Positions 9,485-17,501 of a stretch of 34,824 nt of DNA are shown piece by piece (position 1 is the first letter of the stretch; every line of letters starts with the position of its first letter). The stretch spans positions 1 through 34,824 of the forward strand of contig NZ_AKJK01000063.1 of assembly GCF_000282375.1 (NCBI RefSeq), in the 5' to 3' direction. A program made the translations under genes and the position numbers. The notes beneath the pieces are model-generated. The model ran no database searches. It was not told the DNA's origin and saw only the letters and a list, made by a program, of their open reading frames with translations. This DNA comes from Pseudomonas sp. GM50. Its GTDB lineage: Bacteria; Pseudomonadota; Gammaproteobacteria; Pseudomonadales; Pseudomonadaceae.

Positions 9485-11668
9485 ATGTCATCGACCACAT
9501 TTCGGCAGTCTCTGCGTCGCCTCTGGGCGCTGGATAAATTCAGCTATAGCGTGCGGGTATTCATCGCCCTGACCGGCAGCATGGCGCTGTGTTGGTATCA
9601 GGATGAAATGGGGCTGCTGATCCCGTTGTTCCTGGGGATCATCGCGAGCGCCCTGGCTGAAACCGACGACAGTTGGCAGGGTCGCCTCAACGCACTGGCC
9701 GTGACGCTCGTGTGTTTTATGGTCGCCGCCCTGTCCGTCGAACTGCTCTTCCCCTACCCCGTCCTCTTTATCATCGCCTTTGCCCTGGCCAGCTTCTGCC
9801 TGACCATGCTCGGCGCGCTGGGCGAACGGTATGGCGCGATCGCTTCAGCGACGCTGATTCTATCGGTATACACCATGATCGGCGTGGACCAACGAGGCGG
9901 CGCGGTCACTGATTTCTGGCACGAGCCGGTGCTGCTGGTGGCCGGTGCGGCCTGGTATGGCTTGCTCTCGGTGCTGTGGCAGGCAATGTTTTCCAACCAG
10001 CCGGTGCAGCAGAGCCTGGCGCGGTTGTTCCGTGAACTGGGTTATTACCTGAAACTGAAATCGTCGCTGTTCGAACCGATCCGGCAAATGGACGTGGAAG
10101 CGCGGCGCCTGGAACTGGCCCAACAGAATGGTCGGGTGGTGGCGGCCCTGAACGCCGCCAAGGAAATCATTCTGCATCGGGTCGGCGACGGTCGGCCGGG
10201 CGTGAAAGTCAGCCGTTATCTGAAGCTGTACTTCCTCGCCCAGGACATTCACGAGCGCGCCAGTTCCTCACACTACCCCTACAACGCGTTGGCCGAAGCG
10301 TTCTTCCACAGCGACGTGCTGTTCCGCTGTCAGCGCCTGCTGCGCCAGCAAGGCAAGGCTTGCCGCGCGCTGGCCGAATCGATCCAGATGCGCCAGCCAT
10401 TCACCTATGACGCAAGCTTCGCCGAGGCCCTGAGCGACCTGCACGCGTCCCTCGAACACCTGCGTATCCAGAGCAATCCGGCCTGGCGCGGCCTGTTGCG
10501 TTCGTTGCGAGCGTTGGCTGCCAACCTTGGCACCCTCGACCGTTTACTCAGCGACGCCAGCAACCCCGATGCGCTCGCAGATGCCACCGATAGCAGCCTG
10601 CTCGACCGTTCGCCACGCAGCCTCAAGGATGTCTGGATACGCTTGCGCACGCAGCTGACGCCGACGTCCTTGCTGTTCCGCCATGCCCTGCGCCTGCCCC
10701 TGGCGTTGAGCATCGGCTACGCGATGGTGCATTTGATCCACCCGTCGCAAGGTTACTGGATCATCCTCACCACGCTGTTTGTCTGTCAGCCAAACTACGG
10801 CGCCACCCGGCGCAAACTCGGGCAGCGGATCATCGGCACCGCCATTGGCCTGACCGTGGCCTGGGCACTGTTCGATCTGTTCCCTAACCCGTTGATCCAG
10901 TCGAGCTTCGCCATCGTTGCAGGGGTGGTGTTCTTTACCAACCGCACCACCCGCTACACCCTGGCGACAGCCGCGATCACGCTCATGGTGCTGTTCTGCT
11001 TCAACCAGGTGGGCGATGGTTATGGGCTGCTTCTGCCGCGACTGTTCGATACCTTGCTCGGCAGTCTGATCGCCGGGCTGGCGGTATTCCTGTTCCTGCC
11101 GGACTGGCAGGGTCGACGCCTGAACAAAGTGCTGGCCAACACCCTGACCTGCAACAGCATTTACCTGCGCCAGATCATGCAGCAATACGCCGCCGGTAAA
11201 AGCGACGACCTGGCTTATCGCCTGGCCCGACGCAACGCGCACAACGCCGATGCCGCGCTGTCGACGACGCTGGCCAACATGCTGATGGAGCCGGGGCATT
11301 TCCGTAAGGAAGCGGACGTCGGGTTCCGTTTCCTGGTGCTGTCGCACACCTTGCTCAGCTATTTATCGGGGCTGGGCGCGCACCGCGAAACCCAACTACC
11401 GTCGGACGTGCGCGAGCATTTGGTCGACGGCGCCGGCGTGAGCCTGGCCACCAGCCTCGACGAAATCGCCCAAGGTCTGGCGAGCAAACAGCCGATTGCG
11501 ATTCAGAGTGATGAGGAAGAAGCGCTGGCCAATGGGCTTGAGCAGATGCCGGATGAGATCGATGAAGGGCAGCGGTTGGTGCAGACGCAACTGGCGTTGA
11601 TCTGCCGGCAGCTGGGGCCGTTGCGGACGTTGGCGGCGCATTTGATCAAGGATACGAGCGAGGCTTGA
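9485..11668 (+). CDS. yccS: YccS-like FUSC-family inner membrane protein
   Basis: Large integral membrane protein of the YccS/YhfK group (fusaric-acid-resistance-like FUSC fold). The family function is not firmly known; relatives are thought to be aromatic-acid-type exporters. The 727 residues show the expected duplicated plan: a membrane block of about six segments at residues 20-160, a long cytoplasmic stretch with GDGRPGVKVSRYLKLYF and helical heme-free sequence (about 200-390), a second membrane block at about 395-530 containing PSQGYWIILTTLFVCQPNYG, and a C-terminal soluble domain. The length is close to that of E. coli YccS (about 717-720). The ATG at 9485 opens the conserved N-terminus, with GGAAGG about twelve bases upstream as a weak ribosome-binding site. 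It is flanked on both sides by type B REP doublets, so it is probably a single-gene unit. Confidence 0.85.
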   Translation: MSSTTFRQSLRRLWALDKFSYSVRVFIALTGSMALCWYQDEMGLLIPLFLGIIASALAETDDSWQGRLNALAVTLVCFMVAALSVELLFPYPVLFIIAFALASFCLTMLGALGERYGAIASATLILSVYTMIGVDQRGGAVTDFWHEPVLLVAGAAWYGLLSVLWQAMFSNQPVQQSLARLFRELGYYLKLKSSLFEPIRQMDVEARRLELAQQNGRVVAALNAAKEIILHRVGDGRPGVKVSRYLKLYFLAQDIHERASSSHYPYNALAEAFFHSDVLFRCQRLLRQQGKACRALAESIQMRQPFTYDASFAEALSDLHASLEHLRIQSNPAWRGLLRSLRALAANLGTLDRLLSDASNPDALADATDSSLLDRSPRSLKDVWIRLRTQLTPTSLLFRHALRLPLALSIGYAMVHLIHPSQGYWIILTTLFVCQPNYGATRRKLGQRIIGTAIGLTVAWALFDLFPNPLIQSSFAIVAGVVFFTNRTTRYTLATAAITLMVLFCFNQVGDGYGLLLPRLFDTLLGSLIAGLAVFLFLPDWQGRRLNKVLANTLTCNSIYLRQIMQQYAAGKSDDLAYRLARRNAHNADAALSTTLANMLMEPGHFRKEADVGFRFLVLSHTLLSYLSGLGAHRETQLPSDVREHLVDGAGVSLATSLDEIAQGLASKQPIAIQSDEEEALANGLEQMPDEIDEGQRLVQTQLALICRQLGPLRTLAAHLIKDTSEA

Positions 11669-11693
11669 GACTTTTAGTGACCGGGCCGGCCCC

Positions 11694-11786
11694 TTCGCGG
11701 GCAAGCCTCGCTCCTACAGAATCAGTGTCGGCCACGGGATTTGTGCCAGACACCTAATCTGTAGGAGCGAGGCTTGCCCGCGAAGA
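11694..11786. repeat. REP-type inverted pair (type B)
   Basis: Units at 11694-11718 (TTCGCGGGCAAGCCTCGCTC start) and inverted at 11760-11786, separated by about 40 bases. It sits between the convergent ends of yccS and the solute-binding protein gene, a typical place for REP elements and a possible bidirectional stop for transcription. Confidence 0.85.
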
Positions 11787-11816
11787 CGTCAACTCAAACA
11801 CCGCAGTCCTTTCAGA

Positions 11817-12554
11817 TCACATCCCATGCTGCTTGAGCAATTTCTCATAACTCCCATCAGCCTTCATCGCCGCAATCTCACGGTCGAACCCGGCGACGAT
11901 CTGTTCATGCTGGGGGTTCTTCAGGCTCACCAGAATATGCAGGCTGTTCTCGCTCAACGGCTTGGGCAAAAACTCCACGGCATTGCGTACTTTGGGTGAC
12001 TCGCGAGCCAGGTAATACCGGGCGACGAACTCGTCTTCCAGAGTCAGCTTGACCCGGTCGGCCGCGACCATGCGCACGGCCATGGCGAAGTTATGCACCG
12101 GGACTTTCTGCAACGACACATCGTCATCGAACTCGTGCGAATAGGCATAACCGCGTACCACCGCTATCGGGTAGGTATGCAGTTGTTGCAGGTTGCTAAA
12201 TTCGATCGGCGCGTCTTTGCGCTTGAGAAAGCGCACGCGGTTGAGCAGGTACTCGCTGGAAAACTGCCCCAGTTTCGTGCGCTCGTCGGTGTACCAGGCG
12301 TTGACCAGCACGTCGTAACGCCCCTCGCCTACCCCAAACAAGGCTCGCGCCCATGGCACCTGTTCGAACTCACTGGCATAGCCGGCCCGGGCCAGCGCAG
12401 TGCTGACGATGTCCGTGGCCAATCCGCCATTGACCAGCGTGGCGTCGGTAAAGGGCGGCCAGGCATCGGCTACCAGACGCAGCTTTTGCGCTGCCGCGCT
12501 CTGTGTCAGCAACAGCAATCCAATCAAAGCAAACGCTCGATGCAATCGCGGCAT
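11817..12554 (-). CDS. Periplasmic solute-binding protein, SBP_bac_3 type (orphan)
   Basis: The 245-residue protein begins with a clear signal peptide: a short basic N-terminus, a hydrophobic core (about residues 8-17) and a probable cut after the alanine run at about residue 22. The mature part has the family-3 solute-binding pattern LRLVADAWPPFTD near its start, GLATDIVSTALARAGY, and VNAWYTDERTKLGQFSSEYL. It ends with DGSYEKLLKQHGM, typical of amino-acid-binding relatives. No permease or ATPase gene is adjacent. It may therefore serve a transporter encoded elsewhere, or be one of the many small binding-protein-like proteins of pseudomonads whose role is unknown. The ligand cannot be assigned. 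It lies divergent to the acetyltransferase gene across a 259-base gap. Confidence 0.85.
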   Translation of the reverse strand: MPRLHRAFALIGLLLLTQSAAAQKLRLVADAWPPFTDATLVNGGLATDIVSTALARAGYASEFEQVPWARALFGVGEGRYDVLVNAWYTDERTKLGQFSSEYLLNRVRFLKRKDAPIEFSNLQQLHTYPIAVVRGYAYSHEFDDDVSLQKVPVHNFAMAVRMVAADRVKLTLEDEFVARYYLARESPKVRNAVEFLPKPLSENSLHILVSLKNPQHEQIVAGFDREIAAMKADGSYEKLLKQHGM

Positions 12555-12813
12555 GCCAGAAAATCCTTAGCGGGCGGGCTGCCCGGCGTGTTTTTCAGCC
12601 AAAACTCCAAGGCCCCTCTACCGGCGAAACCCAGGTCCTAACATTAGCTCATCGACGACATTGCACAGCGCTTCATCGCAGATTACACAAAGAAGACAAT
12701 CTCGCGAGAAATGAATGATGGCATTTTGGCCTTTGTCACAGATTTCTCTGCCATCAAGACATCCCGCGTCAGGACGCTTAGTATCGGAGCAACGTTGTTC
12801 AAGGAATCTGAAG

Positions 12814-13266
12814 ATGACAATCGATTGGGTCTGCAAGCACCACAGCGATCTGGGTAAAGAGCAGCTGTATGCCCTTCTGCAGCTGCGCGCCGAAGTGTTC
12901 GTCGTCGAGCAGAAATGCGTTTATCAGGACATCGATGGGCAGGACCTTGAAGGTGACACCTGTCATTTGATGGGCTGGGACGGGGATCGCCTGGTGGCTT
13001 ACCTGCGCTTGCTCGACCCGGAGTTACAGGGCGGCGACGTGGTGATTGGCCGAGTGATCATAGCTCCCGCTGCACGCGGCACCGGGCTTGGGCATGAGTT
13101 GATGAGCCAGGCATTGAAACAGGCCGAGAAGCACTGGCCTGAAGTGCCGATCTACCTCTCGGCCCAGGCGCATTTGCAGGGGTACTACGGGCGGTACGGG
13201 TTTGTGGTGGTGGGTGAGGAATACCTGGAGGATGACATTCCGCATATCGGGATGCGTCGTTCCTGA
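12814..13266 (+). CDS. GNAT acetyltransferase, ElaA-like
   Basis: Small N-acetyltransferase of 150 residues in the ElaA group. It has the ElaA-type N-terminus with LYALLQLRAEVFVVEQKCVY (about residues 18-37), the pattern CHLMGWDGDRLVAYLRLL, and the acetyl-CoA pyrophosphate loop RGTGLG at residues 88-93 after GRVIIAP. The C-terminus, AHLQGYYGRYGFVVVGEEY, is the usual GNAT beta-bulge and substrate region. The frame stays open upstream to 12715, but the ATG at 12814 has AAGGAA at 12801-12806 with seven bases of spacing, and homologues begin with a similar short MTxxW segment. The acceptor substrate is unknown. The gene is followed at once by a type B REP doublet. Confidence 0.9.
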   Translation: MTIDWVCKHHSDLGKEQLYALLQLRAEVFVVEQKCVYQDIDGQDLEGDTCHLMGWDGDRLVAYLRLLDPELQGGDVVIGRVIIAPAARGTGLGHELMSQALKQAEKHWPEVPIYLSAQAHLQGYYGRYGFVVVGEEYLEDDIPHIGMRRS

Positions 13267-13271
13267 GGGCC

Positions 13272-13350
13272 TCTTCGCGGGCAAGCCTCGCTCCTACAGA
13301 TTATGTGTCGGCCACCTCCGCCCCTGTAGGAGCGAGGCTTGCCCGCGAAG
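13272..13350. repeat. REP-type inverted pair (type B)
   Basis: Units at 13272-13298 and, inverted, at 13325-13350, with a short spacer of about 26 bases. It lies between the convergent elaA-like gene and the winged-helix gene. Confidence 0.85.
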
Positions 13351-13375
13351 ACGTCAGCCCTGTCGCTGCAGAAAT

Positions 13376-13672
13376 TCAGGGATACTCCAACACCGCTTTG
13401 ATCTGCCGCAGATTACGCTCGATCCACCCCCGATCAATCGCCCCCCACTCGCGAATCCGATAGCGCCCCGCATGGTTGCGCGCGCCCTCTTCCTGCTCGA
13501 ATTCACAAACGATATCCAGATCCGCCAATGCCGCGATGGTGTCCTGGGCTGTGCGCCGAGGCATGCCGGTGACTTCAGTCAACGCCGGGACGCTGCTGGC
13601 CAATCCGCTATCGATCAGGTACGCCACGTACAACCGGCGGTAGAAGCTGCTTTTGGTCTTGCTCACGTCCAT
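13376..13672 (-). CDS. Small winged-helix DNA-binding protein (HTH_43-like)
   Basis: A 98-residue protein consisting of little more than a winged helix. Residues 9-45 (SFYRRLYVAYLIDSGLASSV, then PALTEVTGMPRRTAQDTIAAL) look like helices 1-3, with the recognition helix at about residues 37-49 (MPRRTAQDTIAAL). Residues 62-75 (EEGARNHAGRYRIR) form the wing. It resembles the Pfam winged-helix family I know as HTH_43, but I assign this from memory of similar Pseudomonas proteins, so a generic small regulator is the safe call. The start has AAGGAG seven bases upstream (at about 13680-13685 on the plus strand). It lies downstream of the YgjP-like peptidase gene on the same strand, separated by a type D REP doublet. 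Target genes are unknown. Confidence 0.72.
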   Translation of the reverse strand: MDVSKTKSSFYRRLYVAYLIDSGLASSVPALTEVTGMPRRTAQDTIAALADLDIVCEFEQEEGARNHAGRYRIREWGAIDRGWIERNLRQIKAVLEYP

Positions 13673-13690
13673 CCATGCGCTCCTTATCAG

Positions 13691-13766
13691 AAGATCAAAA
13701 GATCGCAGCCTTCGGCAGCGCCCACAGGCGCGTAGGAGCTGCCGAAGGCTGCGATCTTTTGATCTT
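13691..13766. repeat. REP-type inverted pair (type D)
   Basis: Palindrome with outer arms AAGATCAAAAGATCGCAGCC (13691-13710) and, inverted, GGCTGCGATCTTTTGATCTT (about 13747-13766), and inner arms of the CTTCGGCAGC / GCTGCCGAAG type. Other members are at 29161-29226 and 33406-33514, with half or partial units at 17434-17470 and 34808-34824. It separates two minus-strand genes and probably forms a long hairpin in the RNA. Confidence 0.88.
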
Positions 13767-13772
13767 GAACTT

Positions 13773-14264
13773 CTATTGCATATCCCGCCAAGTCAGGTAC
13801 ACCCGTACATCGAACTCCACCTGGTGATACCCCGGCAACATGTGTTCGCACAGCTTGTAGAACGCCTTGTTGTGATCCGACTCTTTGAAGTGCGCCAACT
13901 CATGCACCACGATCATTCTCAGAAACTCGGAGGGCGCGTCCTTGAACAACGATGCCACGCGAATTTCTTTCTTGGCCTTGAGCTTGCCGCCTTGCACCCG
14001 GGAAATCGCGGTGTGCAGGCCGAGCGCGCGGTGGGTCAGGTCCAGACGGTTGTCGAATAACACCTTGTCGATCGCCGGGGCGTTACGCAGGTATTCCTGC
14101 TTGAGGTCCAAAGCATAGGTGTACAGCGCCTTGTCGCTCTGCACCCCGTGCTTTTGCGGATATCGCTGGCTCAGGTAGTCGCCCAGCCGACCTTCGGCGA
14201 TCAACTGACGCACCTGGTCCTGCAACGCAGCGGGATAGGTCTGGAGGTATTTCAACGCGGTCAT
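13773..14264 (-). CDS. YgjP-like (DUF45) zinc metallopeptidase domain protein
   Basis: The 163-residue protein ends in a gluzincin-type zinc site: HELAH at residues 121-125 (two His ligands and the catalytic Glu) and a third His at 131 in the segment ESDHNKAF, the YgjP/DUF45 pattern HELaH..x..H. The last residues, FDVRVYLTWRDMQ, are typical of the short form. Relatives are soluble cytoplasmic proteins of unproven function, with speculated roles in protein quality control or DNA-linked proteolysis. I chose the ATG at 14264. An in-frame GTG at 14285 would add seven residues, and neither has a clear Shine-Dalgarno sequence. The downstream small HTH gene may share the transcript across the REP element. 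Confidence 0.82.
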   Translation of the reverse strand: MTALKYLQTYPAALQDQVRQLIAEGRLGDYLSQRYPQKHGVQSDKALYTYALDLKQEYLRNAPAIDKVLFDNRLDLTHRALGLHTAISRVQGGKLKAKKEIRVASLFKDAPSEFLRMIVVHELAHFKESDHNKAFYKLCEHMLPGYHQVEFDVRVYLTWRDMQ

Positions 14265-14309
14265 TGGGGCGGCAACACGAGTCACGAAAAGGTCGCCAGT
14301 GTAACGAAT

Positions 14310-16433
14310 TCAACTCGTCAGCGCGCTCCAGTCGAACGGCTCGACAAAGTGACGGGTGTCCTCGGCCATCAACGGTCGCGCGACCAGAAACCCCTGCACA
14401 TACTGGCAACCGTTGGCTTGCAGCCATTCATATTGCGCCACCGTCTCCACCCCTTCAGCGATGACTAACAGACCGAACTGTTTGCACAAATCGATGACAC
14501 TGCGTGCCAGCGCCGCATCCCGTTCGGACCCCGGCAACCGGGCGATCAAATGCCGGTCAAGTTTGAGCGTGTCCAGTTCAAGGTCTCGCAGGTGCGCCAG
14601 CGAACAAGCCCCGGAACCAAAATCATCCAGCGCTACCCGCACTCCCAAATTGCGCAGCAAACGCAGCTGCTTTCGGGTTTCGTCGGGGTTAAGCATCAAG
14701 GCCTCTTCCGTGACCTCGACCTCCAGCTGCCGCGGTTTCAAACCATGACGGTCCAGCACCTGGCGCAGCTCGGTGACCAGGTTAGGCAATCCGAATTGCG
14801 TGCTGCTCAAACTGACGCCCAGCACCAGATCTTCGGCAAACAAGGTTTCCCAGGCTTTTCGCTGTTTGGCCCCGCGATGGTAAATCCAGCTGCCCAGGCG
14901 ACTGATCAACCGCGCCTCTTCCAGCAACGGCAAAAACAGCCCCGGCGGTACATCACCGACACTCGGATGCTGCCAGCGCAGCAACGCCTCGAACCCGCGA
15001 ATCTGCCCGTCGGCAATGGCTACTTGAGGCTGATACACCAGGTTGAAATCACGGTTCTCGATGGCTGTGCGCACGCTCTCTTCGAGCATCAGCCGCGAGC
15101 GCGCCCGGCCATTCATTTCGTGATCGTAGAAGCGATATTGCTGACGCCCGGCACGCTTGGCTTCGTACATGGCGATGTCGGACGCTCGCATCAACCCGTC
15201 GAGATTAGCCCCACAATCGGGATAAGTGGCGATGCCGATACTGGCGCCCAAGGCGATGTCCATGCCTTCGATTTGCTGACAGATCGACACCCGCTCGATG
15301 AGCTTCTCGGCAATCTTCGCCGCGTGCTCGGGGAGCTCAAGATCCAGCAGCGCGGTGAACTCATCGCCACCCATCCGCGCCAGAATATCGAAGGGCCGCA
15401 GACACGCCTTCAGCTGCTCGGACACCCAACGCAGCACCCGGTCGCCCGCATCGTGGCCGAGGGAGTCATTGACCCGTTTGAAGCCGTCGAGGTCCAGGTA
15501 CAACAGCACCCAGGTGCTGTCGGAGCGTTCGCCGCGCAGCAGCAGGTTTTCAACCGTCTGATAAAAACCCCGGCGATTGAGCAGCCCGGTCAGCGGATCG
15601 GTCACCGCCTGGAACTCCAGCTGCTGATGCAGATGGCGCACCACCGACATGTCCAGCACCGTCACCACCATGGCATGTTGTTCGGTGGGCAAAGGCGCGC
15701 AGGACAATGCCACCGGCACTTGCTGACCGGGCGCGGTACGCAGTAACGCATCGTGCAGGCGCAGGGTTTCACCGCGCTTGTAGCCGGCAAACAATTCGGA
15801 GTCGGCCCAAATCGGGATGTGCGGTTTTTGCAGGAAATCCAGAAACTCTTTGCCTTGCAGCTCATGCACCGTGGCATTGAGCAGGCGGGACATCGCCGGG
15901 TTGGCAAAACGAATCAGTCCGTCCTCGCCCACCACCAGAATGCCTTCGGCGGCGTTATCCAGCACCGAGGCATTGAAGGCACGAGCGACTTCCAGGTCAT
16001 GGCTCAACTGCTGCAAGGCACGGCGATTACGCTGATGCTCGAGCAGGGCCTGGACTTTGGGTTTGAGAATTTGCGGGTCGAACGGTTTGAACAGGTAATC
16101 CACCGCGCCACTGGCGTAGCCCTTGATCACGGCGTCCTGGGATTGTTCGTTGGCGGTAAGGAAAATGATTGGCGTGAGTCGGGTTCGCTGGCTGCCACGC
16201 ATCAAGCGCGCCACCTCGAAACCGTCCATACCCGGCATCTGCACATCCAGCAGCACCAGGTCGACGTCGTGTTCGAGCAACAGGCTGAGCGCTTCAAAGC
16301 CGGAAGCCGCGGTGAATACCTGCCAGTCCTGGCGCTGTAACAACGCGCGCATGCTGATCAGGTTTTCGGGGTAATCATCAACAATTAAAAGGATTGAGCT
16401 GCCTTCAGCTGGCGTAGGTTGTGCGCATTCCAT
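14310..16433 (-). CDS. Response regulator with PAS, GGDEF and EAL domains
   Basis: Cytoplasmic c-di-GMP turnover protein of 707 residues. Domains in order are REC at about 13-130 (acidic pocket DD at 19-20, phospho-acceptor Asp63 in DVQMPGMDG, Lys117 in KPF), a helical linker, PAS at about 152-265, GGDEF at about 275-435, and EAL at about 450-700. The cyclase signature GGDEF (355-359) is intact, and the inhibitory RxxD site is present five residues upstream (Arg346-Asp349). In the EAL domain, E482-A-L, Glu573 (EVTE), Asp603-Asp604 (DDFGSG), Lys624, Glu660 and Gln680 are conserved. The usual metal-binding Asn of VNLS is replaced by Ser541 (VSLS), which may weaken phosphodiesterase activity. 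The ATG at 16433 has AAGAGA six bases upstream; the open frame continues to 16487 without a comparable site. No histidine kinase is adjacent, so the phosphodonor is unknown. Confidence 0.92.
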   Translation of the reverse strand: MECAQPTPAEGSSILLIVDDYPENLISMRALLQRQDWQVFTAASGFEALSLLLEHDVDLVLLDVQMPGMDGFEVARLMRGSQRTRLTPIIFLTANEQSQDAVIKGYASGAVDYLFKPFDPQILKPKVQALLEHQRNRRALQQLSHDLEVARAFNASVLDNAAEGILVVGEDGLIRFANPAMSRLLNATVHELQGKEFLDFLQKPHIPIWADSELFAGYKRGETLRLHDALLRTAPGQQVPVALSCAPLPTEQHAMVVTVLDMSVVRHLHQQLEFQAVTDPLTGLLNRRGFYQTVENLLLRGERSDSTWVLLYLDLDGFKRVNDSLGHDAGDRVLRWVSEQLKACLRPFDILARMGGDEFTALLDLELPEHAAKIAEKLIERVSICQQIEGMDIALGASIGIATYPDCGANLDGLMRASDIAMYEAKRAGRQQYRFYDHEMNGRARSRLMLEESVRTAIENRDFNLVYQPQVAIADGQIRGFEALLRWQHPSVGDVPPGLFLPLLEEARLISRLGSWIYHRGAKQRKAWETLFAEDLVLGVSLSSTQFGLPNLVTELRQVLDRHGLKPRQLEVEVTEEALMLNPDETRKQLRLLRNLGVRVALDDFGSGACSLAHLRDLELDTLKLDRHLIARLPGSERDAALARSVIDLCKQFGLLVIAEGVETVAQYEWLQANGCQYVQGFLVARPLMAEDTRHFVEPFDWSALTS

Positions 16434-16461
16434 GCTGCATCTCTTGTTCGGGACCTCAGGC

Positions 16462-16482
16462 CGGTTTCTTGTGAAAACCGGA
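16462..16482. promoter_or_regulatory. Perfect 7-bp inverted repeat in the leader of the REC-PAS-GGDEF-EAL gene
   Basis: CCGGTTT at 16462-16468 and AAACCGG at 16476-16482 with a seven-base loop, about 30 bases upstream of the ATG at 16433. It could be an operator or a small leader hairpin. No assignment is possible from the sequence alone. Confidence 0.35.
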
Positions 16483-16626
16483 CACATAGTGCGACTTCAC
16501 TCTAGACCCGGATCCGCGAAAGCAGAAGGTGCCGGTGTGCCATCACTTCAGTAAAGTTTCACATAGCCGACTAACGGTCAGTCCTACAGCCCCCGTAAAC
16601 CGGGAAAGATGGCATTTCGACAGGAT

Positions 16627-16638
16627 GTTGACGTCAAC
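16627..16638. promoter_or_regulatory. Palindrome GTTGACGTCAAC upstream of the alginate lyase promoter
   Basis: A perfect 12-base palindrome, extendable to GAT...ATC with a one-base offset. Its centre is about 58 bases before the start predicted for the promoter at 16656-16684, a position typical of an activator site. The binding protein is unknown. Confidence 0.45.
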
Positions 16639-16655
16639 CATCTGCCAAACGGGCA

Positions 16656-16684
16656 TTAACATACAACCGTTCTACGCTTATAAA
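16656..16684 (+). promoter_or_regulatory. Candidate sigma-70 promoter for the alginate lyase gene
   Basis: TTAACA at 16656-16661 and TATAAA at 16679-16684 are separated by 17 bases, close to the consensus -35 and -10 spacing. The predicted start of transcription, near 16691, gives a leader of about 60 bases to the ATG at 16751. Confidence 0.5.
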
Positions 16685-16750
16685 GACCACCCCGAAGGCG
16701 CGCGCTAGAGCTTCTGGCACGGGCGTACAGAACAAAGTGGAAGCTTGAAT

Positions 16751-17419
16751 ATGATCGATCTCGCAACCTGGAACCTCAGCGTTCCTGTCGGCAGTCCGCC
16801 GTACACCGTTGAAACAACCAAACTGGTGGACGGCTTCAAGGATCAATACTTCCACTCCGACACCGGCACCTTGTTTTTCTGGTCCCCGGTAACCGGCACC
16901 CGCACTGACAACGCAATTTACCCTCGCACCGAACTGCGCGAAACCTACAGCAATGGCACGCTGAAAAACTGGTACTACCCCGACGCGGACAACTCCCTGC
17001 GTGCGACCCTTACGGTCAGCAAGGTACCCAGCACGGGCAAGATCGTCATTGGTCAGATCCATGCCTACAAAAGCCAAAAGCCGATGGTGAAGCTCGAATA
17101 TCAATACAAGGACTCCAGCGCGACCGGAAACATCGTCGCCAAAGTCCGCATGCACCCCGACGACGACACCGCCCGGGTCATCACCATCGCCACTGGCGTG
17201 AAACTCGATCGGGAGTTTTCCTACCTCATCCACCTCAGCCCCGGCGGTGCATTGGGCATCAGTGCGGCGGGCTACCAGTGGGACACCGACATCAGCGCGA
17301 TGTGGCGTGATAAACCGCTGTACTTCAAGGCCGGTGTCTATGTGCAAGACAACAGCGGGTACACCAGCGAAGGCGGGCAAGTGACGTTCAGCAAGCTGGA
17401 TATCGATCACGATACCTGA
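16751..17419 (+). CDS. Polysaccharide lyase family 7 (alginate lyase)
   Basis: Beta-jelly-roll alginate lyase that cleaves alginate by beta-elimination. All three PL7 signature blocks are present in the 222-residue protein: RTELRE at 59-64, QIH at 102-104 and YFKAGVYVQ at 191-199. These carry the expected catalytic residues (Arg62, Gln102, His104, Tyr197). The QIH rather than QVH form has been linked in the family to guluronate-containing substrate, but this is only a hint. There is no signal peptide: the sequence starts MIDLATWNLSVPV, directly in the catalytic domain. Either it acts inside the cell, is released on lysis, or uses a non-Sec route. GGAAG at 16739-16743 with seven bases of spacing supports the ATG at 16751. 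It is a single-gene unit with its own promoter and palindrome upstream. Confidence 0.92.
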   Translation: MIDLATWNLSVPVGSPPYTVETTKLVDGFKDQYFHSDTGTLFFWSPVTGTRTDNAIYPRTELRETYSNGTLKNWYYPDADNSLRATLTVSKVPSTGKIVIGQIHAYKSQKPMVKLEYQYKDSSATGNIVAKVRMHPDDDTARVITIATGVKLDREFSYLIHLSPGGALGISAAGYQWDTDISAMWRDKPLYFKAGVYVQDNSGYTSEGGQVTFSKLDIDHDT

Positions 17420-17433
17420 GGGGACTCGATCCC

Positions 17434-17470
17434 CTGCAGGAGCTGCCAAAGGCTGCGATCTTTTGATCTT
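17434..17470. repeat. Single type D REP unit after the alginate lyase gene
   Basis: One half-unit reading GCAGGAGCTGCCAAAGGCTG and continuing into CGATCTTTTGATCTT. The inverted partner seen at 13691-13766 and elsewhere is missing here. Confidence 0.75.
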
Positions 17471-17501
17471 CAGCTCCGAAAACTTCGTAGGAATCCACCC
17501 A

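Noticed and set aside
11817..12554. Part of an ABC transporter operon
   Set aside because: No permease or ATPase gene is adjacent on either side, so the binding protein is called an orphan.
12700..12709. Palindrome TCTCGCGAGA between the solute-binding protein and acetyltransferase genes
   Set aside because: It is short, isolated and not placed relative to a recognisable promoter, so it was not listed as a regulatory site.
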